Source: Candidatus Ulvibacter alkanivorans
GTDB lineage: Bacteria; Bacteroidota; Bacteroidia; Flavobacteriales; Flavobacteriaceae
Assembly (NCBI RefSeq): GCF_003333325.1
Contig: NZ_QOLC01000047.1
Location: forward strand, 1-17,470
Direction: 5' to 3'
Length of the DNA stretch: 17,470 bases
Positions 7,245 to 14,247 of this stretch are shown one piece after another; within the stretch, counting starts at the first letter, position 1; the number at the start of each line of letters is the position of its first letter. A program made the translations under genes and the position numbers. The notes under the pieces were generated by a model. The model searched no databases and was not told the origin of the DNA. It saw only the letters and a list, made by a program, of their open reading frames with translations.

Positions 7245-7835
7245 TTAATTCCCAAAACCAAATTTTCTAAATGTTAAGTTGATCTGAGGTTGTTTGTACT
7301 CCGGATTTAAAGGCAAGGCATGTTCGTACAATTCTTGGCAACCCTCACCCATGTTCAATAAACTGCCTTGGTGGAGTAACAATTCGTGTTCCTTTTGTGT
7401 GGCTTTTTCTCGCAAATTAAAAAGGCGTTCTTGGCCCAAACTCACAGAGGCGATCACATTCGTATCACCATAGGCTACCTAATCTGAGTGATAATCTACA
7501 CCCGAATTACCATCGGGATAATAAAAGCATACACAGGTTTGAAATTGATGCCCCACGACGTTTTATACGCGTTCTTTTATGGTGTACATAGCTAACGACC
7601 ACTCCGCATTGGAACCCCAAATAGCAGCGGGAAATCGCCCTTGGACAGCTAAGTTTTTATCAACGAACATGAATTTACCATAGCTTTCTTCATAGCATTC
7701 ACCGTTCGACAATTCTAACGCAAATGGCTGGATTAGTTCTTTGTTATTAATTAGGTTTTGATAAAGCGCTTCGCTTTCGGTCTTGTTCAAGAACGATCTT
7801 AGATAATAAGCTTCACAATGTAGATCTAATTTCAT
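7245..7835 (-). pseudogene. AlkB-like DNA repair dioxygenase, broken by two in-frame stops
   Basis: One continuous frame of 197 codons encodes an AlkB/ALKBH2-type 2-oxoglutarate and Fe(II) dioxygenase (removes alkyl groups from DNA bases), but with TAA at 7563-7565 and TAG at 7479-7481. Between the stops the frame reads NVVGHQFQTCV and YPDGNSGVDYHSD, and after the second VAYGDTNVIASVSLG, all family-conserved. Iron ligands His and Asp of HSD and the distal His of LYEHALP remain; the final motif reads QINLTFR where the usual Arg-x5-Arg begins with Arg, so one 2-oxoglutarate ligand also appears changed. There is no frameshift and the ends look intact, so decay is recent or the stops are sequencing errors. 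The first fragment (7835-7563, 90 aa) and the last (7457-7245) each look like short ORFs. Confidence 0.88.
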
Positions 7836-7897
7836 AAGGGCTCCGTCAATTTGTACAACTTTTTAAAAGTAATTAAAATTAGGAACACCCATAGCTT

Positions 7898-9964
7898 TTA
7901 TTCTTTGTTTAAGATCATGAGCGTAGGGGTGGTTAGCTTCACCGACTCTTTTTCAAGTATGATGTTTACCAAAAGGTCTCGCTGCAAATTGGAGGGTTCA
8001 GACCACACGACAAGATCAGTTTTCTCAGAAATATTCTGAATGAGTTGTATTGAGGATGTCTTTTCCTTAGCAATCGTTTTATAGTTGTGAATCGTGACCC
8101 CTACTAAGCCAAATTGTTTTTCAATGGCTCGTTTTAGTGATTCTTCACTGGATGTGTCCTCATCATTTTTCAGAAATAAATACACAAAAATTTTAATCGA
8201 CTTGTTCGTTTGAAGAGTGTATAAGATCGTACTTAGCTTCCTGTTTATCTGCGTCACGTGGAATATTGGGATTGCTATTTGGTTTAATTCTGAAAGTGGT
8301 TTTAGGGTTAAGATAAACTGTAGATCGGCTTCGTCGATAAATTGTATTAGTTGTGATTCCATGGTATCACTAAAGATCAATTTAGTATCGAAATTAATCT
8401 GTGAATCTTCTAATTGACTTCGAATTTTAGCAAGTTTGGCTTCGGCTTCTTCCCCAAATTCTTCTTCCGATTGTTCCGCTTGAGTTTGCTCCGGAATCTC
8501 TTTAAACCCCAGTAACAATAAATTAGAATCAGGTAAGGCTTCTAAAATTGCCTTTGGCGCTTCTTTCTTTTCTTCAGAAATAGCCACTGGAATCAATACG
8601 TTCGGATTAAAAAAGGCAGCGTCTATATGTGGTGGCTTGGGCGTATTTAGTTTGAGATCTTTTCTCCTTACAAAAATGAGGTAATAGACAATGGCAAAAA
8701 ACAATACAGCTATGCTTATTAGAATGGATTCTTTTTGCATAAAGCCGGCTAAGGTCAAACAACTAAGGGCACCAATTGTCGCTACCCATTTCGCTGCAGG
8801 AATTCGGAATGAGGGAATGTACCATGCCGGATTTTTAGTCCTAAGTTTGAGGACAGAAAAACAAATGCCGGCGTAAATAATTAAATGTAAAAAGGACGCG
8901 ACCTCTGCAAAAACTTCCAAACTACTCTTGAACAACAAAACAGCCACTGGAACCGTAATGAATATTAGAGCAATGTGAGGCGTACCGAATCGTGTATTGA
9001 TCTTGCTGGTACTCTTGCTAATTACACGGTCTTTACTAAGCGCAAACACACCTCTTGAAGCACTAATAATCGAAGCATTGGCACTGGAAAGTGCTGCTAG
9101 TAAACCGGCGAATAGGACGATGATATTTCCCCAATTCCCCACTATTTTACGAGCTACTTCTATAGTAGCGGTTTCGCCAAACTGCTTTAACTCTTCCTGC
9201 GAAAAGGTTAACACGCAGACGGTCATAATAAATATATATAAGCCCATTGCTATCAGAACGCTACCAATCAAGGATCGCGATAAGTTCTTACTCGGTTTTT
9301 TAATTTCTGCTCCAATATTCGCGATTTGAACAAACCCTAAATAAGAAGTAAAAATCAAGGCTGTAGTTGTAAAGATAGAGAGCGTGCCGGCGGGTGCTAA
9401 TTCGGAAATTGGCGAAGTTTTATTTTTTACCTCAAAATAGTCGATTATCCCATAGCTAAAAATTAGCACCAAGATTATTGTAAGTGTGATCACCATCATG
9501 TTTTGAAACCGACTTACTTTCTTTGTTCCAATAATGTTGATAATAAGTAGGACAACAACAAAACAAAAGGAGATGAGCTTTGCATTCGTATCCCAGCCAA
9601 TATTTAAATCTTGTAAAAATGTTAATGCATATTTACCGAAGGTAACAAGATAGAAAGCACAGGCAAAGATCAATCCTACCCATTGGGAGATCCCGGTAAT
9701 CGTACCCCAAAATGTACCAAAGGACCTTGAAATAAAAAAATAGCCACCACCACTTTGCGGCATAGCTGTAGCTAATTCGGCGGTGCAGGCCGCGGTAAGT
9801 AACGCGATGATCCCGCCAATTAAAAATGAAATTATGGCCGCAAAACCTGCATAACCTCCGGCCAATCCCGGAAAAACGAAAATACCTGCTCCCAACATAG
9901 CTCCCAACCCGATGGAAGTAGCCGGCATTAATCCTATCGTCCTTTTTAATTTGTTCGAGTCCAA
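7898..9964 (-). CDS. APC-superfamily amino acid permease with soluble USP-like C-terminal domain
   Basis: 688 residues. Residues 1-435 form a 12-helix amino acid-polyamine-organocation transporter: unwound helix-1 motif GAGIF (25-29) with the preceding LGAML, PQSGGGYFF (69-77) in the helix 2-3 region, and EIKKPSKNLSR (220-230), the conserved loop of APC permeases. Residues 440-688 are hydrophilic: NPNVLIPVA...(453-) and a later second half (about 577-686) have the alternating strand-helix pattern of universal stress protein domains, with an acidic EEEFGEEAEAK stretch (500-510) between. Such tails regulate transport in related permeases. The start is TTG at 9964, chosen because an in-frame stop lies 8 codons upstream and the segment KRTIGLMPATSIGLG begins the family fold directly after. 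Substrate not predictable. Confidence 0.9.
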   Translation of the reverse strand: MDSNKLKRTIGLMPATSIGLGAMLGAGIFVFPGLAGGYAGFAAIISFLIGGIIALLTAACTAELATAMPQSGGGYFFISRSFGTFWGTITGISQWVGLIFACAFYLVTFGKYALTFLQDLNIGWDTNAKLISFCFVVVLLIINIIGTKKVSRFQNMMVITLTIILVLIFSYGIIDYFEVKNKTSPISELAPAGTLSIFTTTALIFTSYLGFVQIANIGAEIKKPSKNLSRSLIGSVLIAMGLYIFIMTVCVLTFSQEELKQFGETATIEVARKIVGNWGNIIVLFAGLLAALSSANASIISASRGVFALSKDRVISKSTSKINTRFGTPHIALIFITVPVAVLLFKSSLEVFAEVASFLHLIIYAGICFSVLKLRTKNPAWYIPSFRIPAAKWVATIGALSCLTLAGFMQKESILISIAVLFFAIVYYLIFVRRKDLKLNTPKPPHIDAAFFNPNVLIPVAISEEKKEAPKAILEALPDSNLLLLGFKEIPEQTQAEQSEEEFGEEAEAKLAKIRSQLEDSQINFDTKLIFSDTMESQLIQFIDEADLQFILTLKPLSELNQIAIPIFHVTQINRKLSTILYTLQTNKSIKIFVYLFLKNDEDTSSEESLKRAIEKQFGLVGVTIHNYKTIAKEKTSSIQLIQNISEKTDLVVWSEPSNLQRDLLVNIILEKESVKLTTPTLMILNKE

Positions 9965-9988
9965 GTTACACCGATTGTCTTTACACTA

Positions 9989-9998
9989 TAGTATACTA
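9989..9998. promoter_or_regulatory. Ten-base palindrome upstream of the permease
   Basis: TAGTATACTA is a perfect palindrome 25-34 nt upstream of the TTG start at 9964, a position that would overlap a promoter or operator. It is AT-rich and short, so chance is possible. Confidence 0.25.
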
Positions 9999-10079
9999 AA
10001 TTTGTTAGAATTTTCTAGTTCAATTTTCAATTATTCTACATACATATTCACTTGATAGTGGGGTAGGAGCGCGATGCGC

Positions 10080-10727
10080 TTATTCGTATTTGTTCAGTAG
10101 CCCAAAGTCGAACGGCGTCCAAAGACATGCTTTTAAACCACTTTCTTTGAAGCCGGTATTTACCCAGCTATTGCAAGTATTAAAACAGGTGTAGTTGCCT
10201 TTGGCCTTGTAAAAATCATCGGTTGCTGTATACCCCATATCCTCCAAGATTATTTTTTCACCCTGTTCGTTCGTTTGAAAAGTGTTTAACAGATACAAAC
10301 TCAATTGTTCAAACTCTGATTCGCTCACTTCAATTTGTACCCAATTGTGCCGTTTTTCTTGGTACCGCGTTATATGAAGTAAGGTTGGACTTTTTAAGAA
10401 CATGGCTTTGAACGCATTGTTTATGGTTAGATCGCTCCAGGTTGGTGTGTTGATATAAAAATTTTCATCGCCCCAGCCAAAGCCCAGATATACATCATTT
10501 TCTTTGTGTTTTAGGTTGGATAACAGAAGAGTATCCATTTGAGCGATTGGTACAATAATGTTTAAATGAACACCATTGGTATGCAAGTAGATGGTTTTCT
10601 CGTAATTCTTCTTTTCCAATTCGCGATCGATCGTAATTGCAGATAATAGTAAAGAAATGAGCACATACGCTACCGGAATGGATAGGATGTAGCAGATCCA
10701 CTTCATTACGTTCTTTACTAGTTTCAT
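10080..10727 (-). CDS. TIGR02117/DUF2459 family membrane-anchored protein
   Basis: 215 residues with one N-terminal membrane helix (about 10-32), the rest expected outside the cytoplasm. Conserved TIGR02117 blocks in order: HTNGVHLNIIVP (49-60), GWGDENFYINTPTW (84-97), LLHI (116-119) and the Cys-containing CFNTCNSWVN (181-190) followed by SGLKACLWTPFDFGLL (197-211). The His/Cys pattern is reminiscent of papain-like NlpC/P60 enzymes, which is a guess; no activity is established. The family was named for occurrence near urease genes in some genomes; no urease gene is seen here. It is 84 nt downstream of the DUF6090 copy 2 stop, the gap holding a DUF6090 stub. Confidence 0.87.
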   Translation of the reverse strand: MKLVKNVMKWICYILSIPVAYVLISLLLSAITIDRELEKKNYEKTIYLHTNGVHLNIIVPIAQMDTLLLSNLKHKENDVYLGFGWGDENFYINTPTWSDLTINNAFKAMFLKSPTLLHITRYQEKRHNWVQIEVSESEFEQLSLYLLNTFQTNEQGEKIILEDMGYTATDDFYKAKGNYTCFNTCNSWVNTGFKESGLKACLWTPFDFGLLNKYE

Positions 10728-10776
10728 ACGATCGAGTTGTTTTTAGGTGGGTTATTTTAGTATTGAATTATGGAGC

Positions 10777-10812
10777 TTAATTTTTTCTAATGCTTCGGAA
10801 GAATTTGATCAT
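10777..10812 (-). pseudogene. DUF6090 head stub (11 codons)
   Basis: ATG at 10812 opens MIKFFRSIRKN then TAA (10777-10779). The first nine residues equal those of DUF6090 copy 1 and the DNA is nearly the same. Its ATG overlaps the TGA of the intact DUF6090 copy 2 as ATGA, the arrangement expected for a tandem DUF6090 pair in which the second gene has been lost after codon 9. No further DUF6090 sequence follows before the TIGR02117 gene. Confidence 0.7.
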
Positions 10813-11642
10813 CACATTGAAGTAACGGTTCGATTTGAAACAGCATTGTTGTTAGAAGCTGTTTGCGTTTGGTCCAGTTCAGTATGAATTAAGCGGATAA
10901 TAGACTGAATCTCGTTGTGTAAGTTTTTTCGATAACCCAGGGCTTCATTGGTAAGCACCGATTTAATGCCCATTAGATTTCGCACCTTGGGTTTGTTCAT
11001 GATTTCTACATAATTATTCGACGGACCTAACGAAATGTTATAATCGGGCAATTTAAATTTAAGTAGGTGAAGAAAGTTCACTTCTTCCACACAGATCTCA
11101 TCAATCCTAATTTGATGCACGTTCATCCTGTCGAGAATAAGTCGGTCGAGATTAATGATATTTGCATTTAAAACACTGAGTCGGTCTCGAATTATCGGGT
11201 TTTTAATAATTGCAATTTTACCTGCATTTTTGAGGTCTGAGTAGGTGTTGATCACCGGTACCTGAATTTCAAAATCCCAAAATGCTTTGTTGAAATATTC
11301 GATGGTTTTTGCCTCATCTTTTAAAATAGGGTGAATGGAATCGGTATTAAGGATGGTTTCTATAATGTCTAAATACTTTTGTTCGCTTGCAATATAGGTT
11401 GACGAATAAGCCTCTGCCGCTTTTAGATCTTCGAGCAAATTAGCGAGAATAGAAGCTTCGACCTTTCGTTCTTTTCTGGCTTCATTCCAGTTGTTGATCT
11501 GTAGTGCGATAAGGATTCCAATTACAACGAGTGCAATCTCTCCAATCGCATATAGGAGATATTTACTGAACCTACCTGCCGGAACGGAGGATTTGTTTTC
11601 AGAAATTAATTTCTGTCTAATTCTTCGGAAAAATTTGATCAC
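10812..11642 (-). CDS. DUF6090 family membrane-anchored protein (copy 2)
   Basis: 276 residues, GTG start at 11642. Head MIKFFRRIRQKLISENK (1-17), a family-atypical insert SSVPAGR (18-24), then FSKYLLYAIGEIALVVIGIL (25-44) covering the membrane helix and NNWNEARKERK (50-60). The remainder is helical and polar with no catalytic motif. Compared with copy 1 only the first 60 residues are clearly alike; the rest has diverged strongly. The leader contains TCATATCTTTAGAAAA, shared with the stub at 17307-17399, with a -7-like box TATCTTTA (plus 11659-11666). It follows a small lipoprotein gene by 93 nt and precedes the stub and TIGR02117 gene. Function unknown. Confidence 0.9.
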   Translation of the reverse strand: MIKFFRRIRQKLISENKSSVPAGRFSKYLLYAIGEIALVVIGILIALQINNWNEARKERKVEASILANLLEDLKAAEAYSSTYIASEQKYLDIIETILNTDSIHPILKDEAKTIEYFNKAFWDFEIQVPVINTYSDLKNAGKIAIIKNPIIRDRLSVLNANIINLDRLILDRMNVHQIRIDEICVEEVNFLHLLKFKLPDYNISLGPSNNYVEIMNKPKVRNLMGIKSVLTNEALGYRKNLHNEIQSIIRLIHTELDQTQTASNNNAVSNRTVTSM

Positions 11643-11653
11643 AGAAGATACGT

Positions 11654-11682
11654 TTTTCTAAAGATATGACTTTTAATTAATT
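11654..11682 (-). promoter_or_regulatory. Promoter/leader sequence of DUF6090 copy 2
   Basis: The minus strand carries TCATATCTTTAGAAAA, with -7-like TATCTTTA at plus 11659-11666, about 17-24 nt upstream of the GTG start. The same sequence precedes the DUF6090 stub at 17399 and a related one is at 56-84. No good -33 TTG is present. Conservation across copies, rather than the consensus match, is the main support. Confidence 0.45.
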
Positions 11683-11735
11683 GATGCTTTAGAATATTGA
11701 AGTCAACACTAAAATTGTTGCCATTCCTTTGGAGC

Positions 11736-12191
11736 TTATTCCTTACCCTGCAGATCGGTAAGTTTTGAAAACGTATGGAGACGGCTATTTTCGCTTTGCG
11801 TATAGATCTCGAATCGGGTGAACTGATCTTTCCACACAGCGCTGCCATTTTTATTTTTATACGCCCCTAAATACTTATATTCTTTAATAAGTGAGTCGGT
11901 ATTAATACCGGGTCCATACGCGAAAATTAAATGCGTTAGCTTCCCTGCACGATCGGGTATGAGCTCTATCGTTTCTGCGCCACCAAAAACATTGTCTTTT
12001 AAGAAATACCTGTTATCCTTGCCTATCGTTAGATGTTGCAAGTTGGAAAGCTCGTCACCAAGTTCAATTTTTCCGAAGCGATACAGATCGATATATCTAA
12101 AAATATTTTGCTGAGTCGAATCCTTGTTCGCTCCACAGTTTATAAGAAACAAGGCGCAAAAAAGCAGTAATGCTATTGGAGCGGTTTTCAT
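11736..12191 (-). CDS. Small predicted lipoprotein, unknown function
   Basis: 151 residues with a lipoprotein signal: hydrophobic 5-17 and FLINC with Cys19 as the likely lipidated residue, followed by GANKDS. The mature domain of about 130 residues has alternating strands (YRFGKIELGDELSNL, YLGAYKNKNGSAVWKDQFTRFEIYTQ) and no motif that I recognise. Gly-Asp-Glu-Leu-Ser-Asn near residue 43 and an aromatic-rich C terminus are the notable features. It begins 11 nt after the truncated hydroxylase ORF and so probably shares its transcript, or has inherited its position through the deletion that cut that gene. DUF6090 copy 2 follows after 93 nt. Confidence 0.75.
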   Translation of the reverse strand: MKTAPIALLLFCALFLINCGANKDSTQQNIFRYIDLYRFGKIELGDELSNLQHLTIGKDNRYFLKDNVFGGAETIELIPDRAGKLTHLIFAYGPGINTDSLIKEYKYLGAYKNKNGSAVWKDQFTRFEIYTQSENSRLHTFSKLTDLQGKE

Positions 12192-12202
12192 CGTTGTTCG
12201 AT

Positions 12203-12460
12203 TTATGATGCCGGTTTAAAGTAGTGGCATTCTTTCAATTCGTTCGTTTCGGCTAATGCTGTAAAATTTGTGGAGTGTGCGTATATATTAGCTTCATCTG
12301 CATGAGGCGCATACAATGAAATTGCCTTCCAGTCTCCGCTATAACCGTTTGCATTAAAATGAGAGATCCAATTTTCGGCAGTGATCAACGATAGGTCGTG
12401 CTGAAGTTTTTCTCGATCAAATTGAAAAGGTAATTTTAAATACGTGGTGGGTGTAGGCAT
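12203..12460 (-). pseudogene. Truncated aspartyl/asparaginyl beta-hydroxylase-like protein
   Basis: 85 residues matching only the N-terminal part of the bacterial aspartyl/asparaginyl beta-hydroxylase-type 2-oxoglutarate dioxygenases: YLKLPFQFDREKLQHDL (7-23), ENWISHFNANGYSGDWKAI (29-47) and NELKECHYFK (73-82). In full-length members (roughly 200 residues or more) the core with the iron-binding HRD motif and the distal His follows after the YFK-EV segment; here the frame ends KPAS-stop. The next gene begins 11 nt later, so there is no room for the missing part. It cannot be an active dioxygenase. An alternative is that the short N-terminal domain is kept for binding, which I think less likely. 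Confidence 0.7.
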
Positions 12461-12520
12461 CTGTTTTCTTCGGAATGCTAATGTAATAAAAGCGCAAGGG
12501 TTGCTATTGTAAAAAACTCA

Positions 12521-13177
12521 TTAGTTGCCCATTCCCATGTTACTCATTTCATCCAGACTTTGTATTTCGACACCATCCGGGATGTTTATCTTGTAGTTTG
12601 ACATGTCGACATTTTCTTTAAAATCAATGCAGGTGTACGTGATGGTTAGTCCTTCTTGCATCTTCAAAATCATTTCTAGGCAAAGTCCCGGGACCTGATT
12701 TGGCATTTGTTTTACGCCTTCCGGACGTTTAAAGTCTTCTGTATACCAATACTCCGACTTGTTTCCTTCTTCATCTGTGATTATTGCTTTTTTACAGGTA
12801 ATTCCATTTATTTTTTTGGTCTGATCGATAAGCTGAATATCCATTTCCGGCTCGTCTTGATCGTCATCAAGTTCATCTGGGTTTCCTCTAAAAGCCATAT
12901 CACCTATCATACCGGACATATACATGGTCATTACATTCGTTTTAACGTCCATAGACATTTCCATGTTCATCATAGCGCCCATAGTTGTTCTAACCCAAGA
13001 TCTATCTTTGTTCATGGCTAGCTCCATAGTACTGCCAGTCATCATCATTTCCATCATTTCGTTTTCTTCATTACCACCAGATATTTGAGTTTCGTACTTT
13101 ATGTATAGTCCGTCTTGTGCTGAGACCGTTATGGTAAAGAAAAGGATTGCTGCTAAATTGAAAAGTAATTTCATCAT
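12521..13177 (-). CDS. Exported methionine-rich protein, DUF4412-like
   Basis: 218 residues with a signal peptide (hydrophobic 4-18, cleavage likely after VSAQ). Methionine is very abundant, 28 of 218 by my count, clustered at residues about 40-100 (EMMEMMM, MGAMMNMEMSM, VMTMYMSGM). Acidic DELDDDQDEPEMD separates this from a C-terminal part with KKINGITCKKAIITDEEGN and SEYWYTEDF, a pattern typical of DUF4412-type periplasmic proteins of Bacteroidota, in which a 'tag, cleave, WYT' layout recurs. Clustered Met could bind Cu(I), but the runs may only reflect the family's usual Met-containing strands. Two adjacent ATGs start it. It stands 46 nt after the orphan gene at 13224. Confidence 0.7.
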   Translation of the reverse strand: MMKLLFNLAAILFFTITVSAQDGLYIKYETQISGGNEENEMMEMMMTGSTMELAMNKDRSWVRTTMGAMMNMEMSMDVKTNVMTMYMSGMIGDMAFRGNPDELDDDQDEPEMDIQLIDQTKKINGITCKKAIITDEEGNKSEYWYTEDFKRPEGVKQMPNQVPGLCLEMILKMQEGLTITYTCIDFKENVDMSNYKINIPDGVEIQSLDEMSNMGMGN

Positions 13178-13223
13178 ATTGTGGTTTAGTTACGTTGAAT
13201 CAAGTCTAAAGTACAATAATTAT

Positions 13224-13589
13224 TCAAATTTGAAATGTGATTGCAGGTTTAGATTTTTGGTTTTCTGCCATTATTTCGAGAAATTGGCTTACGACGGCTT
13301 GCTTACTAATTAGTTTAGATCCATTCGGTCTGGTACTCCAAGTCGATTGGTTGATAGTTTTTATATTGAACAATTCTTGGCGTATCCGATGTGTTTGGGC
13401 TACTTCCATGTGGTAAAATTCGGTGCCAATTCCTAACGCATTAAAAACACCGTTTATGTATTTCCATTCTATTTTTGTTACTTCGGAATGATTGTTTCTT
13501 AGCTGTTGATAGTACTTCCAAATCGATTTTAAGTAATAAATGCCAATCCTACCACAGTCTGTGCTTTGTATTTCGCTATGATTTGTCAT
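13224..13589 (-). CDS. Orphan hypothetical protein
   Basis: 121 residues, cytoplasmic, basic, without signal or membrane segment. The N-terminal half contains CGRIGIYYLKSIWKYYQ (12-28) and EWKYINGVFNALGIGTEFYH (41-60); the C-terminal half (QTHRIRQELFNIKTINQSTW and a QAVVSQFLEIMAENQ helix) looks helical. I do not recognise the family. It starts 26 nt after the DUF1801 stop, so the two are probably co-transcribed. Codon use is like its neighbours. It is supported by an uninterrupted frame tightly placed in a one-direction gene block rather than by homology. Confidence 0.6.
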   Translation of the reverse strand: MTNHSEIQSTDCGRIGIYYLKSIWKYYQQLRNNHSEVTKIEWKYINGVFNALGIGTEFYHMEVAQTHRIRQELFNIKTINQSTWSTRPNGSKLISKQAVVSQFLEIMAENQKSKPAITFQI

Positions 13590-13615
13590 TATCAGATTGG
13601 TTTGGCTTTAATACA

Positions 13616-14008
13616 CTAATTTATTCTCTCTAATCGGCCTTTTCTTTTCACTATATTTTTATAATCCCATTGTATTTCTTTAGACTTTAGCAACCATCTT
13701 GTTACTTCAGATTCTTGTACTTCCTCAATATTGTTATAGAAAATAGAAGCATCCTTAAATTTTTCTCCTTTGACATTCAGGCTTGCTTCGTTAAAGTCTG
13801 CACCACTCCAAAACATCAGCCTAATTCCTTTTTTCTGTTTGCTGTAACCTACAATTGGATTGTCGTCTAGAAACCAAACCGGATGTGAATGCCAGATCTT
13901 ACTCGTAGCTTCGGGTAATTCTGCGATGATCAATGTTGCGAGCAAGTCGCAAATTTGTTGGTCAAGTGGGGATAAGGTTTTATGATAGTTTTGAATTTCC
14001 TGCTTCAT
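13616..14008 (-). CDS. DUF1801 (YdhG-like) family protein
   Basis: 130 residues. The DUF1801 core is readable: QNYHKTLSPLDQQICDLLATL (6-26), the conserved KIWHSHPVWFLDDNPIVGYS (about 36-55), then RLMFWSGADF near 63-72. The fold is a YdhG-like iron-chaperone/frataxin-like domain by family; no activity is established in bacteria. I choose the ATG at 14008 over the longer frame to 14095, because family members start with a short M-x-x-EIQ-type leader and the extra 29 residues are unlike any member and would run through two perfect DNA dyads. A copy of ACCATTGTA lies directly before this ATG. It is probably the first gene of a two-gene unit with 13224-13589. Confidence 0.85.
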   Translation of the reverse strand: MKQEIQNYHKTLSPLDQQICDLLATLIIAELPEATSKIWHSHPVWFLDDNPIVGYSKQKKGIRLMFWSGADFNEASLNVKGEKFKDASIFYNNIEEVQESEVTRWLLKSKEIQWDYKNIVKRKGRLERIN

Positions 14009-14010
14009 AT

Positions 14011-14019
14011 ACCATTGTA
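14011..14019. repeat. ACCATTGTA copy next to the DUF1801 start
   Basis: The nine bases ACCATTGTA at 14011-14019 recur exactly at 14072-14080, inside a dyad. This copy lies 3 nt from the ATG at 14008, where bound protein would block translation or elongation. The repeat is visible; a regulatory role is inferred. Confidence 0.35.
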
Positions 14020-14053
14020 TTTCAACTAGCTTACGTTTTAAAATTATAGCTCT

Positions 14054-14067
14054 TACGGTCGACCGTA
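14054..14067. promoter_or_regulatory. Perfect 14-bp palindrome upstream of DUF1801 gene
   Basis: TACGGTCGACCGTA is a perfect palindrome, GC-rich at its core in an AT-rich region, 46-59 nt upstream of the chosen start. It fits a dimeric repressor site better than a chance event in this base composition. Confidence 0.5.
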
Positions 14068-14073
14068 GCGAAC

Positions 14074-14090
14074 CATTGTAGAATACAATG
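14074..14090. promoter_or_regulatory. Perfect CATTGTA dyad upstream of DUF1801 gene
   Basis: CATTGTA-GAA-TACAATG has 7-bp arms and a 3-nt centre, only 6 nt from the 14-bp palindrome. Together with the copy at 14011 this gives three CATTGTA half-sites in 80 bp upstream of the gene. Confidence 0.5.
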
Positions 14091-14247
14091 TACATATTCT
14101 TCCGAAGAAAAGAAGGATAGACAGAAAACTAATGGATCCTCCTACAACTTTCAGTTCGGAATTTTAAGGCTTTCGATGGTCGCCATGAATCTTTGATAAT
14201 TTAATTGCGACCAAAACATATTATATAGAAATAGGCCAACAACACAT

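Noticed and set aside
5132..11642. Toxin-antitoxin or anti-phage system around the DUF6090 genes
   Set aside because: No nuclease, toxin, helicase or sensor domain is present and the neighbours are metabolic or hydrolytic genes.
14009..14095. Extension of the DUF1801 gene
   Set aside because: It is atypical for the family and runs through two perfect dyads.
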